In this document: positions 8,534 through 17,088 of the stretch, one piece after another
Layout: each line of letters begins with the position of its first letter
Numbering within the stretch: position 1 is the first letter of the stretch
NCBI GenBank assembly: GCA_036677685.1
Contig: JAVBWA010000039.1
Span: forward strand, 6,632 to 70,631
Length of the DNA stretch: 64,000 nucleotides
From: JAQUBU01 sp036677685
GTDB taxonomy: Bacteria; Bacillota; Syntrophomonadia; Syntrophomonadales; Syntrophomonadaceae
Direction: 5' to 3'
Notes under the pieces: model-generated
Told to the model about the DNA's origin: nothing
Seen by the model: only the letters and a program-made list of their open reading frames with translations
Databases searched by the model: none
Position numbers and translations under genes: made by a program

Positions 8534-10951
8534 CTAACCATAATCCAGTGGTAAACGAATACAAAAAGAAGTACCCCGTGATACTTCCGAGTTCACCTCA
8601 ATAGATCCATTGTGCTTGTTTACAACTATATCATGGGATATGGCCAATCCTTGACCGGTACCTTTACCAACTTCCTTGGTAGTAAAAAAGGGATCAAATA
8701 TTTTGTCAATTATGCTGGCAGAAATACCCATGCCGTTATCAGAAATTAGTATCTCTAAGTAAGATCCATTCCGCTTGCTGCTAATATGAATAATTCCCTT
8801 TTTGTAACGGCCTTGGGAAATTGCATCCTGAATTGTATGGCATGCATTTACAATCATATTCAACAACACTTGATTGACCTGATTAGCTATAACGTTTATT
8901 TGGGGGAGATCTTTCCCCAATTTTAATTTTATATCAGCCAGATGCTTCCATTCATTTTTGGTGATAGTTATTGTTCCTAATATTGCATTATTAATATTAA
9001 TCATCTTTTTTTCACCGGAACCGGGGTGCGCAAAATCTCTTAAAGTTGTTACAATATGGGAAATGCCATCTGCTCCTTCAAGTGATTGTTGTATAGCCAT
9101 GGGAATTTCCTTTTGAAAAAAATCAAGATCATTTTTTGAGCTTTGAAATAATTCTTTAAATGCTAACATGAATGAGTGCGCATCTCCCAAATTGGCCAAT
9201 GCTTCAGCCTTGTTCAGTAAGAGGGATATTTTATTAAATGCATCACTTAAAAATTGAAGGTTATCTCCTATATATTGCATGGGGTTATTAATCTCATGGG
9301 CAATACCCGCAGCTAATTGACCGATTGACTCAAGTTTTCGTGAAAGAGCCAAGCGAGACTCGGCTTTTCGCAATTCAGTAACATCCCGAAAAACAAAAAT
9401 CATACCCTCTATTTCAGAATTTCTCTGAATATTAGTAAAAGTTGTTGACAATATGCATATTTTACCAAGACTATTCAGGACCTGTATATCAACTGGTTCA
9501 AATTCTCTATCCTGAGTAAAAAATAGACTACTATTTAATAAGTAATCATCAGTTTCAATTATAGGTACTATTTCCAGTAGGTGTTTTCCCTGGGCATAAT
9601 CATTTTTCCATTCGAAAAATAATTCTGCGTTTTTATTCATAAAGGTGATAAACCCATTACTATCAGTAGTAATTATCCCATGATCGATGCTGCTGAGGAT
9701 TACCGCCAGGAGTTCCTTTTCCTTTAACAATGCCTTTTCCGCCTGAATGCGTTTAGTGATCACGCGAGCCGTACCCTGTATAGCTATGTCTTGATCAGCA
9801 TATTTGATAATACGGCTGTTCACTTCCAGTGGAACATTTTTCTTATATTTATTAATGATTTCAATTTCGTAACGGGTGGTTTCCCCGTCATGTTCAATTT
9901 TATGTTTTATCATTTGCTTGGCCAAATCAAGGCATTCCGGAGCAACCAATTGCTCCATGTTCATATTTAAAAGTTCCTCACGCCCGTAATTTGTTATATA
10001 TTCGGCAGCTGTGTTAATGTCCAGAAAATTACCCGAAAGGTCTTGAATATACACAATATCATTAGCGTTTTCGAACAACTCATGATACCTTATTTCACTG
10101 GCTATGAGTGCTTCCTGGGCAAGTTTCCGTTCGCTTATAACTCGTCCAACAAAAATGACCCCATCGATCTTGTTTCTATTATTAAACACCGGATTGCCGA
10201 TAAGTTCTATCCAATGATATTGTCCTTCAGAATCTTTTTTGCGAACTTCAAACGGTTTTGGTTTACCTTTATTCAGGGCATGGCTTAAGGCGGAAACCAG
10301 AGGCATAATATCGTCCGGATGCAACAAATCATAAATCGATTTCCTAATTAATTCCTGAGGATTATAGTTGAAAAGAGGAGTATGTGATGGATTAGCGTAT
10401 TTAATAATACCGCTTTCATCAGTTTCAATTATTATGTCCAGCAAATGATCGGTAATATGACGGAGTCTTCGCTCATTGTCTTTTATAGCGTCCGCCGTTT
10501 TTTTCCTGGTGGTAATATCGCGTATGGATTGAATTGCTCCTGCTATTTTACCTCGTGAGTTATATAAGGGAGCAGACATTGACCATAGGTACATTTCCTG
10601 CTTGTTTTCTAGGTGAATAATAGTTTCAACAACAATGGAATCATTATTTCGAACAACGTTGAAGTATTCCCCAGGTATATCCTGGCCGGGGTTTAAGACA
10701 TAATCAACTAATAACGGTCTTCTTGTACCATAAAAAGGGATACTATACTCATATTCACCTTTACCAATCATTCCTTCCGCCGGAGCACCTGTTAATTTTA
10801 CCATTGCCTGATTCCAGACTATTATTTTTTTGTTAATATCAATTACCAGCACAGCATCGGGCAGAGAGTCAATTATTGAAGCCAGTAAATGCTTGAATTT
10901 TAAGTTTGAAATAGGTTGTTTGAGTTGTTTGTGTTCTGAAATTGCATACAC
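8534..10951 (-). CDS. Soluble multi-PAS sensor histidine kinase
   Basis: About 805 residues with no membrane helix. PAS domains lie at about 20-150, 163-275, 285-400 and 412-530. The HisKA H-box AAGIAHEINNPM places the phospho-acceptor at His552. The ATPase domain follows with an N-box near 698-702, G1 DNGMGI at 738 and G2 GTGQGLAI near 764. The first PAS has a YSIPFYGTRRP insertion also seen in the kinase at 48318. The start is doubtful: GTG at 10951 lies one nt after AGGAGGT, while the codon at correct spacing is an ATT at 10942. A TAA closes the frame just upstream. It most likely phosphorylates the adjacent receiver at 7331-8473. Confidence 0.88.
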   Translation of the reverse strand: MYAISEHKQLKQPISNLKFKHLLASIIDSLPDAVLVIDINKKIIVWNQAMVKLTGAPAEGMIGKGEYEYSIPFYGTRRPLLVDYVLNPGQDIPGEYFNVVRNNDSIVVETIIHLENKQEMYLWSMSAPLYNSRGKIAGAIQSIRDITTRKKTADAIKDNERRLRHITDHLLDIIIETDESGIIKYANPSHTPLFNYNPQELIRKSIYDLLHPDDIMPLVSALSHALNKGKPKPFEVRKKDSEGQYHWIELIGNPVFNNRNKIDGVIFVGRVISERKLAQEALIASEIRYHELFENANDIVYIQDLSGNFLDINTAAEYITNYGREELLNMNMEQLVAPECLDLAKQMIKHKIEHDGETTRYEIEIINKYKKNVPLEVNSRIIKYADQDIAIQGTARVITKRIQAEKALLKEKELLAVILSSIDHGIITTDSNGFITFMNKNAELFFEWKNDYAQGKHLLEIVPIIETDDYLLNSSLFFTQDREFEPVDIQVLNSLGKICILSTTFTNIQRNSEIEGMIFVFRDVTELRKAESRLALSRKLESIGQLAAGIAHEINNPMQYIGDNLQFLSDAFNKISLLLNKAEALANLGDAHSFMLAFKELFQSSKNDLDFFQKEIPMAIQQSLEGADGISHIVTTLRDFAHPGSGEKKMININNAILGTITITKNEWKHLADIKLKLGKDLPQINVIANQVNQVLLNMIVNACHTIQDAISQGRYKKGIIHISSKRNGSYLEILISDNGMGISASIIDKIFDPFFTTKEVGKGTGQGLAISHDIVVNKHNGSIEVNSEVSRGTSFCIRLPLDYG

Positions 10952-11264
10952 CTCCTGTTAGAAGTCCTGTGAAAAGCCCCTTAAAGAGTGTGTAGAACTC
11001 AAGGCATATGTTTTGATCTTCAATAATAAAGGGAATCCCAACGATCATGGGGATATCTCACTGACAAATGATTTATATTAAGAATAACAAGTACGGGACT
11101 TTTAGTCAATTTAGGACCATGAAGAATAAATAGTGATAAGGCAAATGTCTCTCTGCCTGTATTTATGGTTCTTACATTAGATCCCATATTTACAGAAACT
11201 AACGGTCTTCTTCCAGAGACAGATAAACATCCCTGTTTCCCACCATTCATGTGTCTATCTTATT

Positions 11265-11524
11265 CCAACATCCCCGGCTTTCAAACGGCAAGAACGGTGG
11301 ATATTCCATCCCCATGTTAAGTCTTGTGCGGGACGTGCTTATTGACTTTAGAAACGTGATGAATCAAAAGGTAACCTGACTACCGTAGGTCAATAAGATG
11401 TGTGGGATGTGCTGGGTGCTGTTGATTATATGGGCAAGCCCGAAATCAGCCGAAAGATCATCCTTACCATGATCATCCCGATTTGTACCGGAAAAGCCTT
11501 GAACAATTCCTGGCTAAAGTGTAG
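11265..11524 (+). pseudogene. Decayed second copy of the alpha/beta hydrolase gene
   Basis: Nucleotide alignment by eye shows this stretch to be a degraded relative of the gene at 6357-7295. Segments such as GACTTTAGAAAC, GGTGCTGTTGATTATAT and GATCATCCCGATTTGTACC match the parent in the same order. The parent's middle and nucleophile elbow region (about 370 nt) is missing at a junction near 11467. Frameshifts break the frame, and the last ~55 nt including the tail ending TGGCTAAAGT are almost identical to the parent. It has no ribosome site. The remaining 300 nt between it and the kinase start (10952-11264) show no gene I can support. Confidence 0.8.
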
Positions 11525-11532
11525 GGTTAGGT

Positions 11533-12225
11533 TTAGCCTGCGGTGAATCTGTATCCTGCCCCCCATACCGTCTCAAGATATTGGGGATTGGATGGATCCG
11601 CTTCAATCTTTTCCCGGATTTTTCTGATGTGAACTGCTACGGTGGTAAGGTCGCCGTAAGCATCTTCCCCCCAGATATGTACATAAATTTGTTCTTTTGT
11701 AAGTACCCGGTTGGGATTTGAAGCCAGAAAGACCAGCAAATCGAACTCTTTTGAGGAAAAAGGTATTTCCTGACCATTAAGGAGGACACGACGGGATGTT
11801 TTATTAATAAACAGTCCCTTGATTTCTATTTCGTCGCCGCCATCCGGTCTAAAACCGAGCAGACGCTCATGCCTGGTAATATGGGCCTTTACCCGGGCTA
11901 CCATTTCCAGCGGGCTGAAGGGTTTAATCATATAATCATCGGCTCCCAGCCCCAAACCTCTAATCTTATCCATATCTTCGGTTTTGGCGGAAATCATGAT
12001 TATAGGAACGGTACTGGTCTTGCGGAGCCTGCGGCATATTTCAAAACCGTCCAAACCAGGCAGCATAACGTCCAGTATAATCAAGTCGTATTTTTTATCC
12101 TCACATCTGCTTAAGGCTTTATCACCATTGGATTCGATTTCCACCCCGAATCCTTCTATCTCCAGATAATCTTTCTCCAGTTCCGCGATATTAAGCTCGT
12201 CTTCAACAATTAGTACTGTCTTCAT
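11533..12225 (-). CDS. OmpR/PhoB-family response regulator
   Basis: 230 residues. The receiver domain (1-120) has VEDE, phospho-acceptor Asp52 in ILDVMLPG and the IKPFSP lysine. The C-terminal winged helix (about 128-228) has the typical SSKEFDLLVFLASNPNRVLT and VWGAGYRF ends. It is a DNA-binding transcription factor. It overlaps the downstream-transcribed kinase gene by ATGA (4 nt), with the regulator second in mRNA order, so kinase and regulator are coupled. Targets are not known; the divergent DUF4405-like gene at 13925 is the nearest candidate. Confidence 0.93.
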   Translation of the reverse strand: MKTVLIVEDELNIAELEKDYLEIEGFGVEIESNGDKALSRCEDKKYDLIILDVMLPGLDGFEICRRLRKTSTVPIIMISAKTEDMDKIRGLGLGADDYMIKPFSPLEMVARVKAHITRHERLLGFRPDGGDEIEIKGLFINKTSRRVLLNGQEIPFSSKEFDLLVFLASNPNRVLTKEQIYVHIWGEDAYGDLTTVAVHIRKIREKIEADPSNPQYLETVWGAGYRFTAG

Positions 12226-13700
12226 TGCTGGCTCTCCCCTGTTTCTTTTATTGTTATATCCTCCGAAATATACTTTTTTAAAGTAAAAAATATACTGGTT
12301 CCTATATTAATTTCACTTTCTGCCCATATTCTCCCGCCATGCGCCTCAATTATCTGTTTGGCTATGGAAAGACCCAGCCCGCTTCCTTTATTTTGCCGGT
12401 TGCGGGAAGGATCGCCGCGGTACAGCCGGTCAAAAACATAAGGCAGATTTTCGGTGCCAATTCCGGTGCCGTTGTCTTTTATTTCAATAATAACTTCGTC
12501 CGCGTTTTCGCTCAATTTAATTTCAAGTAATGCCTGCTTTTTAGCCGGGTCCTGGTGTTGTTCCACATTGACTATGATATTATTCATTACCCGCTGTAAT
12601 CTTTGGCGATCAGCCCAGACCATGTCCTTGCTGGAATACATTGAAGCAAAGCTTAGTTGTATTCCTTTATTCTCCAGGTCATAACCCTTGTCCTCCACGC
12701 AGTCATGTAGGAAATCTTCGATATTAACAGCTTCAAATTCAAATTTCAATTGATTTAAATCAAGCTTGGAAAAAAGGAACAACTCATCAATCAAACGATC
12801 CATTTGTACTGCATTGCTGTAAATAGTCTGGATGTATTTGCTTTCCTTCTCAGGGGTGCTGGCAACCCCTTCAATTATACCTTGAACATACCCGCGAATT
12901 GATGTAATGGGAGTTTTCAGGTCATGAGAAATGTTGGCGATTAATTCCTTGCGGTTTTTTTCATAGCTCTGACTGAGTTTTTGCGCCTCTTTCAATTGCA
13001 GCCGCATGGTTTCAAAAGAACGGCATAGCTCACCTACCTCATCCCGCGATGAGGATTCAACGGCCTGGTCCAGATTACCTTTGGCAATCTCTGATGTTGC
13101 CCGGTTAAGGATTCCCAGAGGAGTTATTATACTGTTGGCCATTCGATAACTGATGAAAACGTTTATGGCCATAATCAGCAGCACAGCGATTAAAAATACC
13201 AGTCCTTCATCCGGACCTGACGGTCTGTCATTGCTAAGGAAATAAATATATCCGTGGCTTTGGTCACTGAATTGGATATCCTTATATTTCAAAAGCAAGT
13301 AAGCAGAGGGATCTGGAGATAAACCGCTTTTAAGATGCATGATGGCCGACTTCAGCCCTAACGCATCAATATTTTTCGGTATATATACAAGCTCCCCCTC
13401 CCTTTCAACTATAACCAAGGGCCGTTTGCCTGCATGTCTATTTAACCGGGTCAAATAGCTGGCATCCCTGAGTCTGTCCGGGTCGCTGCTGATTAAGCCA
13501 TCCAATTCCGAAACCAGGGCGGTGTTTTGCCTTAAAGTGTTTTCTATTTTAAGTTCCTCAGGATACCTGTAATGGGGTTCGATAATATGGTGAAAAAATA
13601 ATTCAGCCATACCATACAGAAGCAAAGGAATAATAATCATGGAAATGTGAGAGACTGCCAATTTATATTTTAAGGATGTGGATTTTTTAAAAGTCGACAT
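12222..13700 (-). CDS. Transmembrane sensor histidine kinase (HAMP-HisKA-HATPase)
   Basis: 492 residues. Membrane helices at about 15-36 and 168-187 flank an extracytoplasmic domain of about 130 residues. A HAMP linker, HisKA with NISHDLKTPITS (His259) and an ATPase domain with DNGTGIG and GSGLGLSIAK follow. This is the usual order for kinases paired with OmpR-type regulators. I place the start at the ATG at 13700, preceded by TTGGAGG; an upstream ATG at 13748 would add 16 residues without a ribosome site. Translation is coupled to the response regulator gene that follows. Confidence 0.92.
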   Translation of the reverse strand: MSTFKKSTSLKYKLAVSHISMIIIPLLLYGMAELFFHHIIEPHYRYPEELKIENTLRQNTALVSELDGLISSDPDRLRDASYLTRLNRHAGKRPLVIVEREGELVYIPKNIDALGLKSAIMHLKSGLSPDPSAYLLLKYKDIQFSDQSHGYIYFLSNDRPSGPDEGLVFLIAVLLIMAINVFISYRMANSIITPLGILNRATSEIAKGNLDQAVESSSRDEVGELCRSFETMRLQLKEAQKLSQSYEKNRKELIANISHDLKTPITSIRGYVQGIIEGVASTPEKESKYIQTIYSNAVQMDRLIDELFLFSKLDLNQLKFEFEAVNIEDFLHDCVEDKGYDLENKGIQLSFASMYSSKDMVWADRQRLQRVMNNIIVNVEQHQDPAKKQALLEIKLSENADEVIIEIKDNGTGIGTENLPYVFDRLYRGDPSRNRQNKGSGLGLSIAKQIIEAHGGRIWAESEINIGTSIFFTLKKYISEDITIKETGESQQ

Positions 13701-13924
13701 ACAAGCCTCCAATTTATAATTGTACAAATCTATAATAACAATGAACATTAAAGTCTGTTTTAACAGAATATTAAAATTTTATAAAATATCGCCCATCTGC
13801 GGCGTATTTAAGGTATTTAATAAAAGTTTCGTTTCTGTTTAAAAAATCTTAAAGCTTTATTTCCTTTTATTTTGTTTTTGACTCGTATACTGATTCTTAA
13901 CAAACAAAAAAGGAGTTGGAAGAT

Positions 13925-14503
13925 GTGGCGAATGAGACGGATAGCCTGAAAACCGGGAATGAAGGTTCAAAAGCCAAGAGAAAGAGCAAAAACGGCAACG
14001 GAAATACCAATACAATACTGGATATCGTGATGTTTCTGGTAATGCTGGCTATATTCTGTGGCAAAGGTGGTTTGCATGAACCTCTGGCTTATACGATTGG
14101 CGGCTTGGTAATTGTGCACGTAATACTTCACTGGCGGCAATTCACAGTTATGCTGAAGAAAGGGAATCGTAATGCAATTCTGGATCTTATAATGGCCTTG
14201 ATAATGTTGGGGTTATTTAATATCAAGGGCGGCTTGCATGAAACCCTGGCTTATACAATTGGTGGATTGCTAATAGTACATATAGTGTGGCATTGGCAGC
14301 AGTTCAAAGTCATGTATCGCCGGCTTATACCGGAGGTCCGGTATCAAAGATTGGTAGCTGCCCTTACCGGTATTCTGGTTATAGCCATCTTAACAATGCC
14401 ATTATATATGGATCTCGGTGAGCCCCAACATATGGAGGGCCTTGGCCGGCCCGGTGAACCCGGCCCATATGAAATTTATCATGGCGAAGGCCGGCACCAC
14501 TAA
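13925..14503 (+). CDS. DUF4405-like membrane protein with internal duplication
   Basis: 192 residues, with a Lys-rich N-terminus followed by two near-identical units. Unit 1 has KGGLHEPLAYTIGGLVIVH ... HW and unit 2 has KGGLHETLAYTIGGLLIVH ... HW. Each has two membrane helices and His residues in the HEx and VH-HW positions typical of cytochrome-b-like DUF4405 domains. A fifth helix and a Gly/Pro/His-rich tail follow. Heme or metal binding is inference. The first in-frame TTG (13916) abuts AGGAG, so I use GTG at 13925 with 9-nt spacing. It is transcribed away from the two-component pair and could be its target. A TATACT -10-like box lies about 40 nt upstream. Confidence 0.75.
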   Translation: MANETDSLKTGNEGSKAKRKSKNGNGNTNTILDIVMFLVMLAIFCGKGGLHEPLAYTIGGLVIVHVILHWRQFTVMLKKGNRNAILDLIMALIMLGLFNIKGGLHETLAYTIGGLLIVHIVWHWQQFKVMYRRLIPEVRYQRLVAALTGILVIAILTMPLYMDLGEPQHMEGLGRPGEPGPYEIYHGEGRHH

Positions 14504-14543
14504 GAACGAGACAGTTTACCAAACAAGCGTTTTTACGGTAGTA

Positions 14544-14580
14544 AGGAGAAGAGTCAAGTCATATGCTTGACTCTTCTCCT
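14544..14580 (+). promoter_or_regulatory. Perfect 15-bp inverted repeat just before a small gene
   Basis: AGGAGAAGAGTCAAG (14544-14558) pairs exactly with CTTGACTCTTCTCCT (14566-14580) around a 7-nt loop TCATATG. No T run follows. Instead GGAAAAGGAGGAG, the ribosome site of the 48-residue gene, begins at once. It may be an mRNA stabiliser, an attenuator or a processing site rather than a simple terminator. Confidence 0.6.
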
Positions 14581-14600
14581 GGAAAAGGAGGAGTTGTTTA

Positions 14601-14747
14601 ATGCCGATGATGTTTATAGTAAAATTTTTTAAAGGTTTGGGATCAATCATTTTAATGCTAAGCCTCTTAATATTGGGATTTCTTTTTGTGGTAGCACCAG
14701 GTTTGGCCGCTAATCTTGGACTATTCTTTATAAAAGGGATAGAATGA
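14601..14747 (+). CDS. 48-residue hydrophobic membrane peptide
   Basis: The open frame ATG 14601 to TGA 14745-14747 encodes 48 residues. It has a short basic start (FIVKFFKG), one long hydrophobic helix (about residues 14-34) and the tail NLGLFFIKGIE. AAGGAGGAG lies seven nt upstream, a strong ribosome site for a frame this short. It follows the DUF4405-like gene by 97 nt on the same strand. I do not recognise a family; it resembles small single-pass regulators of larger membrane complexes only in general form. Confidence 0.6.
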   Translation: MPMMFIVKFFKGLGSIILMLSLLILGFLFVVAPGLAANLGLFFIKGIE

Positions 14748-14932
14748 GCTGAAAGAAATCACTTTTCTTTGTTTCCAAATCAAATGTATCAACTATGAAA
14801 TTATCACATTCACTTTTAAGTTTCTAATACCTTGCAGGGTCTTTAATTGTCCACTCTAAAATAGGCACCTGAGCTTTTTAGTTTTGGGAATGTATGCCTC
14901 CCCTTCTTGTCATATATTCAATTTGATTGGGT

Positions 14933-15523
14933 CTAAGTCCCGGTAAAAAAATTATCAATTAATCTTTCAGCCAATCGTTTTTGCGCACTGGAATGAGCCA
15001 CCAGCATAATTACAAACAAAAACAATTGGGCGGGTTCTTTGTTGTCTTTCTCCAAATCGGCTGTCTTTTCTTTAATCAAGTCCATTTTCTGAACAAAACT
15101 ATTGTACAGACTATCAAATTCAATTCTATTCAATTCCAAAAAAGTACTGTAAATATCCTCCAACGACATTATATCATCATCTCGCCGGGCAATATCGTTC
15201 AGTACCGGAATGAACAGCGATTTGATATCGTTAATGGAGAGGATGCTCTTAAGATTATAGATAAGAGTCAGCAGTATCATATGTTCACGGGTGTATTTCT
15301 TGTTATCCGGAGGCATTAGAAGCCCTAATTTAGTGTAGTTATTAATCATGGTTTTAGTGAACACTTTATCGTTCTCATCTCTTTTAAATCCTCTAAACTT
15401 GCTTTCAATAAGTGAGATCAGCTGCTCCATATACAAGTCAATAGCAGGTATATCGGAGAATTTTAATTCGGGAAAAGTAATTTCTTCAGCCAGTTTTTCC
15501 ATATAGTTTTTGTCAAATTTCAT
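14933..15523 (-). CDS. DUF1836 family protein, probable MerR-like regulator
   Basis: 196 residues. The middle part (about 40-115) carries the features of DUF1836: TKTMINNYTKLGLLMPP followed by YTREHMILLTLIYNLK. It resembles a helix-turn-helix of the MerR type reading 'unable to grow until conditions change'-style recognition helices, though DNA binding is inference. The rest is helical. The true start is the ATG at 15523, eight nt after GGGAGG; a GTG nine nt upstream overlaps that site. It is monocistronic and divergent from the pspA-like gene, so it could regulate that cluster. Confidence 0.75.
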   Translation of the reverse strand: MKFDKNYMEKLAEEITFPELKFSDIPAIDLYMEQLISLIESKFRGFKRDENDKVFTKTMINNYTKLGLLMPPDNKKYTREHMILLTLIYNLKSILSINDIKSLFIPVLNDIARRDDDIMSLEDIYSTFLELNRIEFDSLYNSFVQKMDLIKEKTADLEKDNKEPAQLFLFVIMLVAHSSAQKRLAERLIDNFFTGT

Positions 15524-15826
15524 ATTTACCACCTCCCTTTTATAATATAGTAATTAATACGATGTAGTAAAGTGTATTTTAATAAATGCAATAGATATTA
15601 AATCTGCTTAAGAAGAAGAAAAAAGGAGGCAGGTTAAAATTTTTAACAACTACAGCACGTAGTAAACGAAACCGGGTGTTGAAGTATTGTTCAACAGATG
15701 GTACATTATGGATGAGCAGATATTGATTTACTAATAGGCCAGCTTTATGAAAGGAGGGAAAACAGGATTTATCTCGAATTACCATATTACAACATAATTA
15801 GCATATGAAAGATGAGGTGGTAAATA
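15524..15826. other. Divergent intergenic region between DUF1836 and pspA-like genes
   Basis: About 300 nt without a supported gene. One hairpin is visible, TGTTGAA (15677-15683) pairing with TTCAACA (15690-15696). There are also two ribosome-site-like AAAGGAGG strings (near 15623 and 15750) with no frame of useful length behind them. It should hold the promoters of both flanking genes, but I could not pick a clear sigma-A pair. Confidence 0.4.
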
Positions 15827-16504
15827 GTGAGCCTTTTCAAACGAATCAATGATAATATCCGGGCTAATCTTAATGCGTTGCTGGATAAGGCGGAAGATCC
15901 GGCCAAGCTTCTTAACCAGTATCTCATGGATATGGAAGACGATATCGTCGATGCTGAGAGTGCTGTTGCCAGGCAACTGGTAGTGGTTCACAAGTTCAAA
16001 GCCCAGTATGAAGAAGCATCAGGATTGCTTGCCAAGCGCGAAACCCAGGCTATGGAAGCCCTGCAAAACCACAGGGAGGATCTGGCCAGACGTGCATTGG
16101 AAGATAAGGCTTTACATAAGGCCAGAGCCGAAGATTACAAAATACAATATGAAAATGGCAGTATAACTGCCAATTTGCTTAAATCGCAGCTCAGGGAAAT
16201 GAAGGATGAATACGAACGATTGAAGGCTAAACGCGATACTTTGGTGGCACGGGCGGAGGCAGCAAAAGCCCAAAAAGAGATAAGCAGTATGACCGGTGCT
16301 TTTGGTAAGGATAATTCCCGGCGTGGTTTTGACAAGATGGAAGAAAAGGTAATGCAAATGGAGGCTGAGGCCCAGGTGGCCTCAGAAGTAACCGGAACCA
16401 GCAAATCCTTGGATAAAGAATTGGCAGAACTTGGCGGAAGCGCGGATGTTGATCGTGAACTGGCCGAATTGAAACAGAAGCTAAAAACTGAAATACAGAA
16501 TTAA
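15827..16504 (+). CDS. pspA: PspA/IM30 family membrane-stress protein
   Basis: 225 residues, the usual length for PspA. The start MSLFKRINDNIRANLNALLDK is the amphipathic membrane-binding helix, and EDPAKLLNQYLMDMEDDI is the family signature. The remainder is an almost continuous coiled coil. PspA proteins coat and repair damaged inner membrane. The start is GTG with GAGGTGG upstream. It is first in a cluster with an NfeD-like protein and a flotillin (gaps of 39 and 14 nt), a combination typical of membrane-stress and membrane-microdomain operons. Confidence 0.93.
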   Translation: MSLFKRINDNIRANLNALLDKAEDPAKLLNQYLMDMEDDIVDAESAVARQLVVVHKFKAQYEEASGLLAKRETQAMEALQNHREDLARRALEDKALHKARAEDYKIQYENGSITANLLKSQLREMKDEYERLKAKRDTLVARAEAAKAQKEISSMTGAFGKDNSRRGFDKMEEKVMQMEAEAQVASEVTGTSKSLDKELAELGGSADVDRELAELKQKLKTEIQN

Positions 16505-16543
16505 TCGCTGGTGCGAATAGGGTTTCTGCAAGGGGGGAGATTT

Positions 16544-17074
16544 GTGCAAACAGTATATTGGAGTTGTCTTTGCGGAGGGTTTATTTTTGCGGTGATAACC
16601 GTCATTTTCGGAGATGTGTTGGGAGATGTTTTTGGCGGGCTATTGGATTCTCTGTCTTTTGACCATCTTGATTTTTTAAACCCAATGGTATTTGTCGGTG
16701 GAATTACTGCTTTCGGCGGAGCCGGTGTTATACTTGAACGTCTTACCTCCCTGGAAGCCCTGATCGTTGCCATTTTCTCTATGATAATTGCCACATCATT
16801 ATCAGTATTTGTATATTTTGTTTACGTCAGGCCGATGAAAAATGCTGAAATTTCAAGCGGATATATTATGTCCGAGTTGACCGGAAAAATTGGCACCATA
16901 ATCGTGCCGGTTCCCGAGCATGGATTTGGCGAGGTTTTGATAAAAATAGGGGGCGGCAACACCAATCATATCGCTTGTAGTTGCGATGGGGAGAGTTTTG
17001 CAGCAGGAACCCGGGTAGTTGTTGCCGATATTATCGATGGTGTTCTTAAGGTTATTCCTTATCAAGATAATTAA
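16544..17074 (+). CDS. NfeD-like (YuaF-type) membrane protein
   Basis: 176 residues. Helices at about 5-25, 45-70 and 75-95 precede a C-terminal OB-like domain with the NfeD features LTGKIGTIIVPV, GGGNTNHIACS and GTRVVVADIIDGVLKV. NfeD proteins sit in the membrane beside flotillins and modulate their assemblies. The start is GTG at 16544 with AGGGGGGAG directly upstream; a GTG 33 nt earlier has no ribosome site. Position between pspA and the flotillin gene supports the assignment. There is no ClpP-like protease domain, so it is the short NfeD form. Confidence 0.85.
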   Translation: MQTVYWSCLCGGFIFAVITVIFGDVLGDVFGGLLDSLSFDHLDFLNPMVFVGGITAFGGAGVILERLTSLEALIVAIFSMIIATSLSVFVYFVYVRPMKNAEISSGYIMSELTGKIGTIIVPVPEHGFGEVLIKIGGGNTNHIACSCDGESFAAGTRVVVADIIDGVLKVIPYQDN

Positions 17075-17088
17075 ATGGAGGGATATTT

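Noticed and set aside
11020..11250. 76-residue minus-strand open frame between the kinase and the decayed hydrolase
   Set aside because: No ribosome site, no recognisable domain, and the surrounding region is decaying duplicate sequence. It could be a remnant but nothing supports a gene.
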